From Ignavibacteriales bacterium UBA1304 (GTDB taxonomy: Bacteria; Bacteroidota; Ignavibacteria; Ignavibacteriales; Ignavibacteriaceae): a DNA stretch of 64,000 nt. Each line of letters starts with the position of its first letter. Position 1 is the stretch's first letter. The notes under the pieces are model-generated. The model ran no database searches and had not been told where the DNA came from. It worked only from the letters and a program-made list of their open reading frames with translations. Shown here in pieces: positions 27,173 through 36,313 of the stretch. A program made the position numbers and the translations under genes. Location of the stretch: NCBI GenBank assembly GCA_002307295.1, contig DBTY01000051.1, forward strand, positions 1 to 64,000. Reading direction: 5' to 3'.

Positions 27173-28324
27173 ATGAAAAAGATTTTAATACTAAATATTT
27201 TGTTCGTATTATCCTTTTTATCAGTTGCGCAAGTTAAGACTCCAACTGATCTAAGCGTTAAAATCTTGGGAGAAGGAAATTATATCAATATTGCTTTAAC
27301 GTGGCAATTTGGCGACCAAAATTCTGTAGTGCGATACAATATTTACAAAAGGGAGGGGGGAGTAAACGATTCAGGGAAATATGTAAAGACTTATACTGTT
27401 TATAACAAAAAGTATATTGCTAACTATGTAACGGTAGGAAAAACTTATTCCTATTATGTTACTGCGGTAACTTCGCTGGGAGAAAGTCAACCCTCAAACA
27501 AAATAGAAGTTACGGCAATAGCTCCTCAGGCTAAATATGGGGTAGTAAGCGGCGTTTTGAAAAATGAAGCCACATTAACGCGCATTGTTAAGGGGAGCGC
27601 GCGGTTATTGTCTGTAGACGGCATTGGATGGGGATTAAACGACAATGTTAGTTCAGACAAAATTGGCTTCTTCAAAACAAAGACAGGTCGGTATAATATG
27701 TATTCTTCGGCTGCAGGCTATGCCGGGGAATATTACAAAGATGCCCTCTATGTACAATCCAAAATAATTACCGTAAATGAAAACGATTCACTCATTTACA
27801 GTAGTGGATTGAAAGAGATAGTTACAACTATCTTAAATACTTTTACCGGGTCTGTCAAAACTGCTTCTGGAGCCGCTGTTAATTCTTCAGTAACGGCTTA
27901 CTTAGTTAGCAAACATTTTATATTAAACCCTTTGAAATTGGCTCCTTACTATACCAAAACTGACGACTACGGCGCTGTTAATTTCTTAAAGGAAAATAAT
28001 ACAACCGTAGTCTCGTATATTTTTTCGCCGGATATTTCTTATTTAAACTCATTTTGTAAAAATTCGAAATCATTCGGTTTGGCTAATGAAATTAGTGTGA
28101 CCGGTATTTTTACCGGAATCAATTATGTTCTGAGCGCTAAACCCGTCGTTAATAACGCCAGCCTGAGTTTGTTAAATAATTCAGGTTCTATTACCGGGTT
28201 AGAATGCTTCCTATTTGCTAATAAAAAATCCAGTATCGGGATAACTGGTTATTTGTCCGTTATAAAAACTGAATCATTAACCGGAAATTATATTCCTTCG
28301 TTTTTAACGGGAGAGTATATTTAA
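27173..28324 (+). CDS. Secreted FN3-domain protein, probably truncated at the C-terminus
   Basis: 383 residues. Signal peptide (1-20, ending S-V-A-Q), an FN3 domain (about 23-115, with W-Q-F-G and Y-Y-V-T-A-V), then three repeats of a carboxypeptidase-regulatory-like sandwich (G-V-V-S-G-V-L, F-T-G-S-V-K, S-I-T-G-L-E). It stops at F-L-T-G-E-Y-I, the start of a beta-strand where relatives normally continue, and it lacks the type IX tail that usually closes such proteins. The 390 nt that follow contain broken coding-like stretches and then a terminator, so this is likely the surviving 5' part of a longer gene (inference). Confidence 0.7.
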   Translation: MKKILILNILFVLSFLSVAQVKTPTDLSVKILGEGNYINIALTWQFGDQNSVVRYNIYKREGGVNDSGKYVKTYTVYNKKYIANYVTVGKTYSYYVTAVTSLGESQPSNKIEVTAIAPQAKYGVVSGVLKNEATLTRIVKGSARLLSVDGIGWGLNDNVSSDKIGFFKTKTGRYNMYSSAAGYAGEYYKDALYVQSKIITVNENDSLIYSSGLKEIVTTILNTFTGSVKTASGAAVNSSVTAYLVSKHFILNPLKLAPYYTKTDDYGAVNFLKENNTTVVSYIFSPDISYLNSFCKNSKSFGLANEISVTGIFTGINYVLSAKPVVNNASLSLLNNSGSITGLECFLFANKKSSIGITGYLSVIKTESLTGNYIPSFLTGEYI

Positions 28325-28882
28325 TGAAACAGAATCTGACGGATATAGCCCAACTTATAGCAAATACTAAGGAGTTGCTCAAGGTTTAATTGGAAACAGA
28401 CTGATTCAGTCCAAACGGCTGAAGCCGGTCATACTGATATTTTTGTTTGACGGAATATCTATTGGCATCTTGGTAAGATAAATAAAATAGTTTTAGATGC
28501 CGGATAAATGTTTTACGGATAGTGGAAAAGTAAATTTGCTAAGAGCCTGTAAAAGACGAATGCAAATTAAAAGTTTCGGGGAAAAAATACGAATAGTTTT
28601 AGCGGCTAAATGTAAAGTTTAGTTCGTGTTTTTGCAACCTGGAAGCAGGGGAGGTTTCAGTTGTAAAAGAAACTACTCGGCATCAAATAGTCTCAGTAGC
28701 TATTTGTTTAACGACCGCTCATTTAATATGAGCGGTCTCTTATTTCTCTTGATAAGAGTTTATTTATTGTAAAGCATTACCAGGGTATTCTTAAAATAAT
28801 TAAATAATTAGGGGTGGGGAGGAGCTCGGTTTAAAAACAGATTTTCACCCCAAATAATAATAACTTATAATTGGAGGTAAAA
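28325..28882 (+). pseudogene. Decayed 3' continuation of the FN3 gene (558 bp)
   Basis: No open frame, but fragments in shifting frames look like ordinary protein, for example N-W-K-Q-T-D-S-V-Q-T-A-E-A-G (from about 28390) followed after a stop by I-Y-W-H-L-G. A rho-independent terminator at 28713-28737 has no intact gene immediately before it, which fits the original gene having reached that far. The last ~130 bp hold the leader of the next gene. Confidence 0.4.
28713..28737 (+). terminator. Rho-independent terminator downstream of decayed region
   Basis: Perfect 10-bp stem GACCGCTCAT / ATGAGCGGTC with a 5-nt loop followed by TCTTATTTCT. Confidence 0.7.
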
Positions 28883-30631
28883 ATGTTTCAAAAATTTACA
28901 TCTATTTTATCCATTCTGGTTTTATTGTTCCTATTGCAAAATTTTTCTTTTGCCGAAGTAAATGGCAATAAAAAAGCTGGGCAAAGCGTTTCTAATATTA
29001 AATCAGATTACCTGCTGCTTGATTATAATAATTTGTCTATACCTATTGACAAAAAAGGAGTAATTGGCGACGTAAATGATCTTGGCGGGAGAATGCAGGG
29101 AATAAAATTCCTTTTCTCCGGCGGATTTTTTATGTCTGGCTTTACTGGGTCAAAACAATGGGGTAACGGCGTAATGAGCTCTTCAAGAATAAACGACTAT
29201 GTTCCTGGGCCAGTTGGTTCATCTTCAACGGACGCTAAAAACAGAATGTATCTTGTTACCGCTCAGGATGTTCCATTTGGGGATTCATGGCAGGACTGGA
29301 AGGACGCGGTCTCTATTGGCGCAGGTTTTTATGACGGCGACGGGGACGGAATTTATAACCCGGTTGATAAAAACGGAAACGGCGTTTGGGACGCTAATGA
29401 GGACAGACCAGATTTAATAGGCGATTTTACCGCATGGTGCGTTTTTAATGACGGTAAATCTAAAGCTTTGCGCTCGTTTACTGACGTTGATCCTCAGGGC
29501 ATTGAAGTAAGACAAACTGTTTATGGTTATTCTACAAAAGCTGAATTAAGAAATATGATATTTGTAAGGTATAGTATCGTTAACAAAGGAACTGTTTCCG
29601 ACGTATTGGACTCAGTCTATTTCTCTATCGCTTGCGATCCGGATTTAGGAGATTATAGCGACGATCTTGTTGGTTGCGATACGGCTGCAAGCTATGCTTA
29701 TACTTATCAGATTGCGTCTGATAAACTTTGGGGGGCTAATACTCCATGTTTCATTGTCGACTTTTTCCAGGGACCGGTTTCATATATCCCCGGAGTAACA
29801 TTTACAGATGTCAACAATAATGGCGTATTTGATAAAGGAATAGATACTCCGCTGAAGTATGCATATAATGTTAAAGGAAGCGTATTAGGCGTAGATACAA
29901 TCCTAGGAGCAATGAATCTGCCAATGACTTCATTTACCCAGTATATGCAGTCTCACCCTACTCATGGCGATCCTGCAACACAATTTGAATTGAGGAACTA
30001 TCTTAAAGGCGGGTGTGGTAAAGATGGAAAGCCTTTGAACCCATGCACATGGACTTTTGGCAATGGTTCTACACTTTCTAATTGCAGCCAGATAGATCCA
30101 AAATTTATGTATTCAGGCGATCCTGTAACTGGTAATGGTTGGCTAAATACTACCCCTTATGACCAAAGACAGATGTCGAATTCGGGTCCTTTTAAATTAG
30201 AAAAAAACAAACCAGTTGACATAGTTGTAGCTTATATTGTAGCTCAAAGCACGACTGGTCTTAAAAGCTTAGAGAAAGCCAGAGAGAATGAGAAAAGTTT
30301 TAAGAGCTATTATGCTTCTAATTTTACAAATAACTTAACTGGCGTAAAAAGCGAAGGCGCAAAATTAAACACATTTGAGTTAAGCCAGAATTATCCAAAT
30401 CCATTTAACCCAACAACTACAATAAGATATTCGCTTCCATCAGCGCAAAAGATTAGCCTTAATGTATATAATACGTTAGGTCAGCTAGTAAAATGCCTTG
30501 CCGATAACGTTCAATCAGCCGGAAGCCACGAAGCAGTATTTGACGGAAGTTCTTTAAGCAGCGGCGTATATTTTTATGAGTTAAAAACTGAAAATAGTTT
30601 TTTGGCAAAAAAACTAATGCTAGTTAAATAA
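28883..30631 (+). CDS. Secreted type IX cargo protein with D/N-rich metal-binding-like loop
   Basis: 582 residues from the ATG at 28883; an in-frame TTG at 28871 is rejected because it sits on the GGAGG ribosome-binding site. Signal peptide (about 1-24, ending S-F-A). A loop around residues 150-175 (G-D-G-D-G-I-Y-N-P-V-D-K-N-G-N-G) resembles Asp/Asn-rich calcium-binding repeats, and D-V-N-N-N-G-V-F-D-K appears later. The C-terminal type IX signal begins at N503 (N-Y-P-N-P-F-N-P-T-T). No catalytic motif identified. Such proteins are common in this lineage and of unknown role. Ends at a bidirectional terminator. Confidence 0.87.
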   Translation: MFQKFTSILSILVLLFLLQNFSFAEVNGNKKAGQSVSNIKSDYLLLDYNNLSIPIDKKGVIGDVNDLGGRMQGIKFLFSGGFFMSGFTGSKQWGNGVMSSSRINDYVPGPVGSSSTDAKNRMYLVTAQDVPFGDSWQDWKDAVSIGAGFYDGDGDGIYNPVDKNGNGVWDANEDRPDLIGDFTAWCVFNDGKSKALRSFTDVDPQGIEVRQTVYGYSTKAELRNMIFVRYSIVNKGTVSDVLDSVYFSIACDPDLGDYSDDLVGCDTAASYAYTYQIASDKLWGANTPCFIVDFFQGPVSYIPGVTFTDVNNNGVFDKGIDTPLKYAYNVKGSVLGVDTILGAMNLPMTSFTQYMQSHPTHGDPATQFELRNYLKGGCGKDGKPLNPCTWTFGNGSTLSNCSQIDPKFMYSGDPVTGNGWLNTTPYDQRQMSNSGPFKLEKNKPVDIVVAYIVAQSTTGLKSLEKARENEKSFKSYYASNFTNNLTGVKSEGAKLNTFELSQNYPNPFNPTTTIRYSLPSAQKISLNVYNTLGQLVKCLADNVQSAGSHEAVFDGSSLSSGVYFYELKTENSFLAKKLMLVK

Positions 30632-30664
30632 AATAATTACGGTAAAATAAAATAAAAACACTAA

Positions 30665-30700
30665 AATAAGGCCGCCCCGATAAATCGGGACGGCCTTATT
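30665..30700. terminator. Bidirectional rho-independent terminator
   Basis: Stem AATAAGGCCG / CGGCCTTATT extended by CCCGA / TCGGG with one mismatch and a 4-nt loop, T-rich on the plus side and A-rich before it. Lies between convergent genes and serves both. Confidence 0.85.
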
Positions 30701-30726
30701 GTTTTTAAAATCTTTTTAGTTAGTTC

Positions 30727-31620
30727 TTATTGTCGTCTGAAATTTGTTCCGATAAATTTCAAACCGTCTAAAAGTCCCGTTCTCCAATAAGTCCATGTAT
30801 GGCCGCCGTCTCTTACGCGGTATTCGTGAGGAATATTTAAATCTCTAAGCAAAACATGAAATGCGGAATTCCCTTTGTAAAGAAAATCGTCGTCGCCGCA
30901 ATCAATGTAATATTTTACGCTTTTAGTCTTTTCGATATTCCCGGTTTTTACAATATCAATAGGATTGTTGGCTTTATAATGAGCAGTTAACCTATCGGAG
31001 CCTTTAAGATCAGGACCAAACAAAGACGCTCCGATATTCTTCCATGTAGCGACGTCTCTGTTTACAATTTCCTCGTCAGTGAAAATAGCGGCGCTAAAAG
31101 CTGCGCAGGCTGCAAACATATCCGAGTGTTTTAAAGAATAAATTAGCGATCCAAAACCGCCCATAGAAAGTCCGGCGACTCCGCGATAACTTTTTTCTGC
31201 TCTTATCCGGTATTTAGATTCGATGTAAGGAATAAATTCTTTAATAAAAAAATCTTCATAACAGACGGAATTGTCGTAATTATTAATATACCAGCTGACT
31301 CCGCCGTCAGGCATAACAAGAATCATAGGCGGAATTGTTCTATTCGCTATCGCTTCGTCGGCGGTTATGTTCGCTTCTCCAAATTGAAGCCAGCCCATAT
31401 CGTTGTCTGAATAACCGTGTAAAAGATAAACGACCGGATAATAACGGTTTGAAGTCGCGTAATCAGACGGAAGGTATATTGTATAGCGAACTGTTTTTTT
31501 GAGTATTTTGCTCTCAATAGTCAATCCCTCCTGAACAAGACCCTGCGGAGTTTGCGCTGGAATATATGCGGCTAGTATAAACACAAAAAAAACAATTGAA
31601 ATAACTGTTCTTGTCTTCAT
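30727..31620 (-). CDS. Secreted esterase (feruloyl esterase / esterase D type)
   Basis: 297 residues. Signal peptide (about 1-22, ending I-P-A-Q). Alpha/beta hydrolase of the COG0627/COG2382 putative-esterase group: L-L-H-G-Y-S-D oxyanion region, nucleophile elbow G-L-S-M-G-G, acid in D-C-G-D-D-D-F and catalytic His in D-G-G-H-T-W. Family members include acetyl-xylan and feruloyl esterases; the actual ester is unknown. Single gene. It could cooperate with the secreted GH31 in plant polysaccharide breakdown, but they are not linked. Confidence 0.9.
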   Translation of the reverse strand: MKTRTVISIVFFVFILAAYIPAQTPQGLVQEGLTIESKILKKTVRYTIYLPSDYATSNRYYPVVYLLHGYSDNDMGWLQFGEANITADEAIANRTIPPMILVMPDGGVSWYINNYDNSVCYEDFFIKEFIPYIESKYRIRAEKSYRGVAGLSMGGFGSLIYSLKHSDMFAACAAFSAAIFTDEEIVNRDVATWKNIGASLFGPDLKGSDRLTAHYKANNPIDIVKTGNIEKTKSVKYYIDCGDDDFLYKGNSAFHVLLRDLNIPHEYRVRDGGHTWTYWRTGLLDGLKFIGTNFRRQ

Positions 31621-32058
31621 TATTTGTCCTTATATATTATTGTTGTTTTTTAGTAATTAGGCTTAATCCTCATTTAGAACAGACATATATATAGCGATAT
31701 TTTTATAAATATCAAATGCCGTTAGAAATATTTCTTCATTTGTTTTAGTTAAAATATAAGCTGTAAAAAGCGAAATTGTTTAGATGTTGATAATTGGGCA
31801 TTTCTTACTTAATATTAGATTTTAAAAAAGTCGTTTAAAGATAGCTATTACATTTAGAAACTATACAGCCAACTCCAAAAAAATGAAATTAACAATATGT
31901 AAAGAGATGATATTTCTTTGTGAAAGCAGTATTATTTTTTAAACCATTAATAAAGCTGAAATGTCTAAACATAGAATGTGAAATCGTTTTAAAAATAAAT
32001 TTAATACTCGCATAGAGTTTACCAAAAAACATAATTACAGTTCTTAACTAAGGATAAA
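31621..32058. other. 438-bp divergent intergenic, nothing recognised
   Basis: Very AT-rich gap between the divergent esterase and efflux operon. It must hold both promoters, but I could not place them; no repeat, hairpin or small gene stands out. Confidence 0.5.
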
Positions 32059-33165
32059 ATGCAAACAAAAAAGAAAGCGTATTTTATTATAGCCGGAATA
32101 GTAGCTCTTCTGGCAATAATTTTTATAATTAAGCTGAACAGCAGCGCCTCTTCTAAGCGGCCTGTTCTTAAACCTGTCGTAGTGATAGGACAGCCTGTTA
32201 TTGGCGATATACAAAAAGTTGAATCGCTAACCGGCGATGTTATGCCGGATCAACAGGCAAATATATTTTCCAAAGTGAACGGTAATATCGAAAAAATATA
32301 TGTCGATATAGGCAGCAGAGTATCTGCCAACCAGAAACTTGCGCTTATTGACACTACAATTTATTCTCAGAATGCAAGGCAGGCTAAAGCTAATTTTATG
32401 CAGGCGGAAGCAAGTTTGCTGAACGCGAAGGTAAGCTATGAAAGAAATAAAAAACTGCTTGAGCAAAAAATGATAGCGCAGCAGGATGTAGATAATTCAA
32501 AGGCAGCTTTTGACGTTGCGCGCGCTCAAAAACAGGCCGCTGAAGCCGCATATAATAACGCGGTTACACAGCTTGGTTATTGTAAGGTTACTGCTCCTTT
32601 TGCCGGAGTTATTACAAAAAAAATGTTCGATCAGGGAGCTTATGTTACGGCTTCTTCAACTACGCAGAGTTCAAGCTTGTTTACTCTTATGAGTAACGGC
32701 AAGCTAAAAATTGACGTAAACGTTCCTGAACGAGACATTGCATATCTCTCAAAAATTCAACAGATAACAGTTAAAGCCGACGCGGTTCCAGATAGAGAAT
32801 TTAACGCCAAAATAAGTAAAATGAGTCAGGCTATAGACCTTTCAACAAGAACAATGGCTATTGAAATTGGAATTGATAACGCTTCAGGCGCATTAAAACC
32901 AGGTATGTTTGCTACTGTTAATTTTATAACTCAGAAGAAATCAGGCGCAAAGATTGTTCCAAGTCAGGTTGTTCAAAACGACGAAAAAGGAAGTTATGTT
33001 TTTACTGTAAATGCCGATTCTACCGTATCCAAAAAATATGTGCAGACAGGCATTTCCATGAACGAAAAGATTGAAATTGTCTCGGGCATTGACGATGCTG
33101 ATAAATTAGTATTTGTAGGCCAGACATTAATTAAAGACAAAATGAAAGTTAAAATATCAAAGTAA
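32059..33165 (+). CDS. RND efflux periplasmic adaptor (membrane fusion protein)
   Basis: 368 residues with an AAGGA ribosome-binding site. N-terminal membrane anchor (about 8-26), half-lipoyl/barrel-sandwich segments (I-Y-V-D-I-G-S-R-V and G-Y-C-K-V-T-A-P-F-A-G), an alpha-hairpin of about 95-155 with heptad-like Ala/Gln/Lys pattern, and the beta-barrel and membrane-proximal domains. It bridges the pump and outer-membrane channel encoded next. Four bp before the pump gene. No regulator gene is adjacent. Confidence 0.93.
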   Translation: MQTKKKAYFIIAGIVALLAIIFIIKLNSSASSKRPVLKPVVVIGQPVIGDIQKVESLTGDVMPDQQANIFSKVNGNIEKIYVDIGSRVSANQKLALIDTTIYSQNARQAKANFMQAEASLLNAKVSYERNKKLLEQKMIAQQDVDNSKAAFDVARAQKQAAEAAYNNAVTQLGYCKVTAPFAGVITKKMFDQGAYVTASSTTQSSSLFTLMSNGKLKIDVNVPERDIAYLSKIQQITVKADAVPDREFNAKISKMSQAIDLSTRTMAIEIGIDNASGALKPGMFATVNFITQKKSGAKIVPSQVVQNDEKGSYVFTVNADSTVSKKYVQTGISMNEKIEIVSGIDDADKLVFVGQTLIKDKMKVKISK

Positions 33166-33169
33166 AATT

Positions 33170-36100
33170 ATGTGGATAACCCGACTTGCTCTTAAATATC
33201 CTATTTCAACTTTTATGGCTGCAATTGCTATATTTGTTTTAGGTATTGTTTCTTTAACTCAACTTCCGATTGATATGTTGCCAAACATTCAAATACCGGT
33301 TGTGAGCGTAATTACTTATAATAACGGCGCAGGTCCTACCGATATGGAACAGACTGTTACAGTTCCATTGGAAAGAGCCGTAAGCTCTACTAATAACGTA
33401 GATTATGTTCAGTCTTCCACGCGCGAAGGAATTTCGCAGGTGCGCGTTTATTTTAACTGGGACGCTAATACCGACGCCGGTTTAATTGACGTTATTCAAA
33501 AAGTTAACAGAGTTCTTAATCTTTTACCGACTGCGGCTTCGCAGCCGTTAGTGCTTAAATTTGATATTACAAATATTGCCGTTTGTACGATAGCTCTTAA
33601 CGGAGATTTGGATCAAAGAGCTTTGTATGATCTTGCGTATAACGTTATCGAGCCGCAATTAGAGCATATTCCGGGAGTAGCTTTTGCGCAGGTCTCTGGC
33701 GGAAGAATAAGAGAAATACATATTAAGGTTGACCGGAATAGAATTGACGCAATGAACATTTCGCTTTCGCAGGTAAGTCAGGCAATAGCAGCGTCAAATC
33801 TTATTGTCCCGGCGGGCGATTTGAAATCCGGAGTTCTTGATTATTCTCTTAAAACCGAAAGTCAGTTTAACGTAGTTGAGCCGATGGGAAACATTGTCGT
33901 TCGCAACACGAACGGAGTGTCCGTCAGGGTTAAGGATATTGCGTATGTTGAAGATTCTTATCAGGAACAGACGGAAGTAATTAGAAATAATGGAAAAGAA
34001 GGGGTAGTTATTAAGGTTCAGAAAACTTCAGGCGCAAATACGGTTGAAGTAGTAAACGCAGTAGTAAAAGCTCTTACCCAATTACGCGACGTTCCGCCTT
34101 CTGTTAAAGCGTCGCTTGGCACAGATCAAAGTTTGTATATTAAACAATCGATAAACGGTTTATATCAGGAAGCTATTCTTGGAGCGTTTCTTGCAGTAAT
34201 AGTTATTTTGCTATTCCTGCGTAATTCAAAGAGCGCAATGATTATTTTCTTAGCTATACCGCTTTCTATTTTGGTTACATTTATTTTCTTCCGGTTTAGC
34301 GGCACTTCGCTAAATATTATGACGCTTGGAGGACTTGCCCTTGGCATTGGGCGGCTTGTGGACGACTCGATTGTGGAACTGGAGGCCATATCGCGCCATT
34401 ATGGGGCGATGAAAAAGGACGGTAAAAATAAAATGATTGCCACGCTTGACGCGGCAAGCGAAGTAGCTTCGCCAATTTTTATTTCTACTCTTACTACGGT
34501 AATTGTATTCCTTCCAATTGTGTTTTTAACGGGCGTCGCAAAATTAATGTTCCTTCCGTTAGTAATTACAATTGCAGTGGCTTTGTTTTCGTCATTCTTT
34601 GTTTCTCGTACAGTAACGCCTTTGATGTGTTATAAATATCTAAGCGGCGAAAGAGAAATTGATTTGGATTCGCAGAAGCTTTCGCATCGTATTCAAAACT
34701 CAGTTAAAACATTTCTGGATAAAGTTGATAATGTGTATAAAAACATTTTATCAAAAGCGCTGAATCATAAAAAAATTGTAATTTTAAGCGTGGTGGGGTT
34801 TGCAATAATATCTTCTTTCTTGTTTAAGTTGATTGGAACAGAGTTTTTCCCTGAAACTGACGAGAGCCAGTTTACGGTTAAAGTATTAATGCCAGTTGGA
34901 ACAAGAATAGAAGAGACTCAAAAATTAGTTATGAGAGTAGAAGGGATAGTAAAAAAGAATGTTCCTGAATTAAAAACTATAATTTCAGATATGGGCGTTC
35001 CTTCTGCAAAAAGCGGCAGCTCGTTTGGCGGAAACTCAGGCACGCATGCGGCCAGTATTACCGTTGCGCTTAAGGCTCCCGACGAAAGAGACAGAACGGT
35101 ATTTGACATAATAAAAACTCTGCGTCCTAAACTTATGAGTTTACCCGGAGCGCAGATATTTGTCACATCAGGCGGATTCCTTAAATATTTGCTTAATTAT
35201 GGCTCTTCTGCTCCTATTGACGTAGTTATAAGCGGGCAGGATTTTGAGAAAGCAAACGCTCTTTCAGAAAAAATTTACGATATAGTTAAATCTACTAACG
35301 GCGCAACTGACGTTCAGATAACCAGAGAGCTAAACCTGCCTGAATTGCATGTGGCGATTGACCGTGAAAAAGCAGGCGCGCTTGGCATCAGCGTATCCCA
35401 AATATCTAATACTATCACTACTGCGATGAGCGGTTCTGTAGCTTCCATCTTTACCGATCCGGCTACCGGAAATCAGTATAATATTTTAGTGCGCTTGACT
35501 GAAGACTATAGAAATAAAGTCGACGATATAAAAAATCTTAGCGTTCTAAATAGCGCCGGGGAGTCAATAAAACTATCTAACCTTGTACAGGTTAATCTGG
35601 TTAAAGCTCCAATTCAAATTGACAGAAAATACCAGGAAAGAATTGTTGAAATTACAGGCAACGTTACGGGGCGTGATCTCGGAAGCGTTTCGGCTGATAT
35701 TCAGGAAAAACTAAACAATGTTCAAATTCCTTCCGGCTTTACTGTTAAGCAAAGCGGCAACATTGAACAGCAGAACAAAACGTTTGGCGATCTTGGTTTA
35801 GCTCTTATTCTTGCGGTAGTTTTGGTTTACATGGTAATGGCTTCGCAATTCCAATCTCTTGTCGATCCGTTTATAATTATGTTTACGGTTCCTCTTGGAA
35901 TGATAGGCGTGCTGTGGGCGTTATTCTTAACTGATACGACCCTTTCTGTTACTTCGTTTGAAGGAGTAATTGTTATGATTGGTATTGTGGTTTCTAACGG
36001 TATTTTATTGGTGGACTACACTAATAAGCTGCGGAAAAATGAAATGCCTTTACACGAAGCGGTTATTACAGGCGGAAAAACAAGACTTAGACCTATTCTT

Positions 36101-36313
36101 ATGACTACTCTTGCTACAGTTCTGGGACTTATACCAATGGCTATAGGTATGGGAGGAGAAAAATCGCAGGCTCCTCTTGCAATTGCGGTTATTGGAGGTC
36201 TTTCAATTTCTACAATACTAACGCTTTTGTTTGTGCCTACTCTTTATACTGTATTTGAAGAAAGATCGAAGAAAAAACATAAAAATGAATATGAAGAACT
36301 TACAAATGATTAA
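33170..36313 (+). CDS. RND family inner-membrane efflux pump (AcrB/HAE-type)
   Basis: 1047 residues, the usual RND length. Twelve transmembrane helices in two halves with two large periplasmic loops. TM1 region ends P-I-D-M-L-P-N-I; the proton-relay pair is Asp398-Asp399 in G-R-L-V-D-D-S-I in TM4. The second half has I-G-I-V-V-S-N-G-I-L-L-V-D-Y in TM10-11. Exports hydrophobic drugs or metabolites with proton uptake; the substrate cannot be read from sequence. Between adaptor and channel genes in a tight operon; its end overlaps the channel gene. Confidence 0.94.
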   Translation: MWITRLALKYPISTFMAAIAIFVLGIVSLTQLPIDMLPNIQIPVVSVITYNNGAGPTDMEQTVTVPLERAVSSTNNVDYVQSSTREGISQVRVYFNWDANTDAGLIDVIQKVNRVLNLLPTAASQPLVLKFDITNIAVCTIALNGDLDQRALYDLAYNVIEPQLEHIPGVAFAQVSGGRIREIHIKVDRNRIDAMNISLSQVSQAIAASNLIVPAGDLKSGVLDYSLKTESQFNVVEPMGNIVVRNTNGVSVRVKDIAYVEDSYQEQTEVIRNNGKEGVVIKVQKTSGANTVEVVNAVVKALTQLRDVPPSVKASLGTDQSLYIKQSINGLYQEAILGAFLAVIVILLFLRNSKSAMIIFLAIPLSILVTFIFFRFSGTSLNIMTLGGLALGIGRLVDDSIVELEAISRHYGAMKKDGKNKMIATLDAASEVASPIFISTLTTVIVFLPIVFLTGVAKLMFLPLVITIAVALFSSFFVSRTVTPLMCYKYLSGEREIDLDSQKLSHRIQNSVKTFLDKVDNVYKNILSKALNHKKIVILSVVGFAIISSFLFKLIGTEFFPETDESQFTVKVLMPVGTRIEETQKLVMRVEGIVKKNVPELKTIISDMGVPSAKSGSSFGGNSGTHAASITVALKAPDERDRTVFDIIKTLRPKLMSLPGAQIFVTSGGFLKYLLNYGSSAPIDVVISGQDFEKANALSEKIYDIVKSTNGATDVQITRELNLPELHVAIDREKAGALGISVSQISNTITTAMSGSVASIFTDPATGNQYNILVRLTEDYRNKVDDIKNLSVLNSAGESIKLSNLVQVNLVKAPIQIDRKYQERIVEITGNVTGRDLGSVSADIQEKLNNVQIPSGFTVKQSGNIEQQNKTFGDLGLALILAVVLVYMVMASQFQSLVDPFIIMFTVPLGMIGVLWALFLTDTTLSVTSFEGVIVMIGIVVSNGILLVDYTNKLRKNEMPLHEAVITGGKTRLRPILMTTLATVLGLIPMAIGMGGEKSQAPLAIAVIGGLSISTILTLLFVPTLYTVFEERSKKKHKNEYEELTND

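Noticed and set aside
28871..28882. TTG start giving four extra residues for the type IX cargo
   Set aside because: This TTG is immediately next to the GGAGG that serves as the ribosome-binding site for the ATG at 28883.
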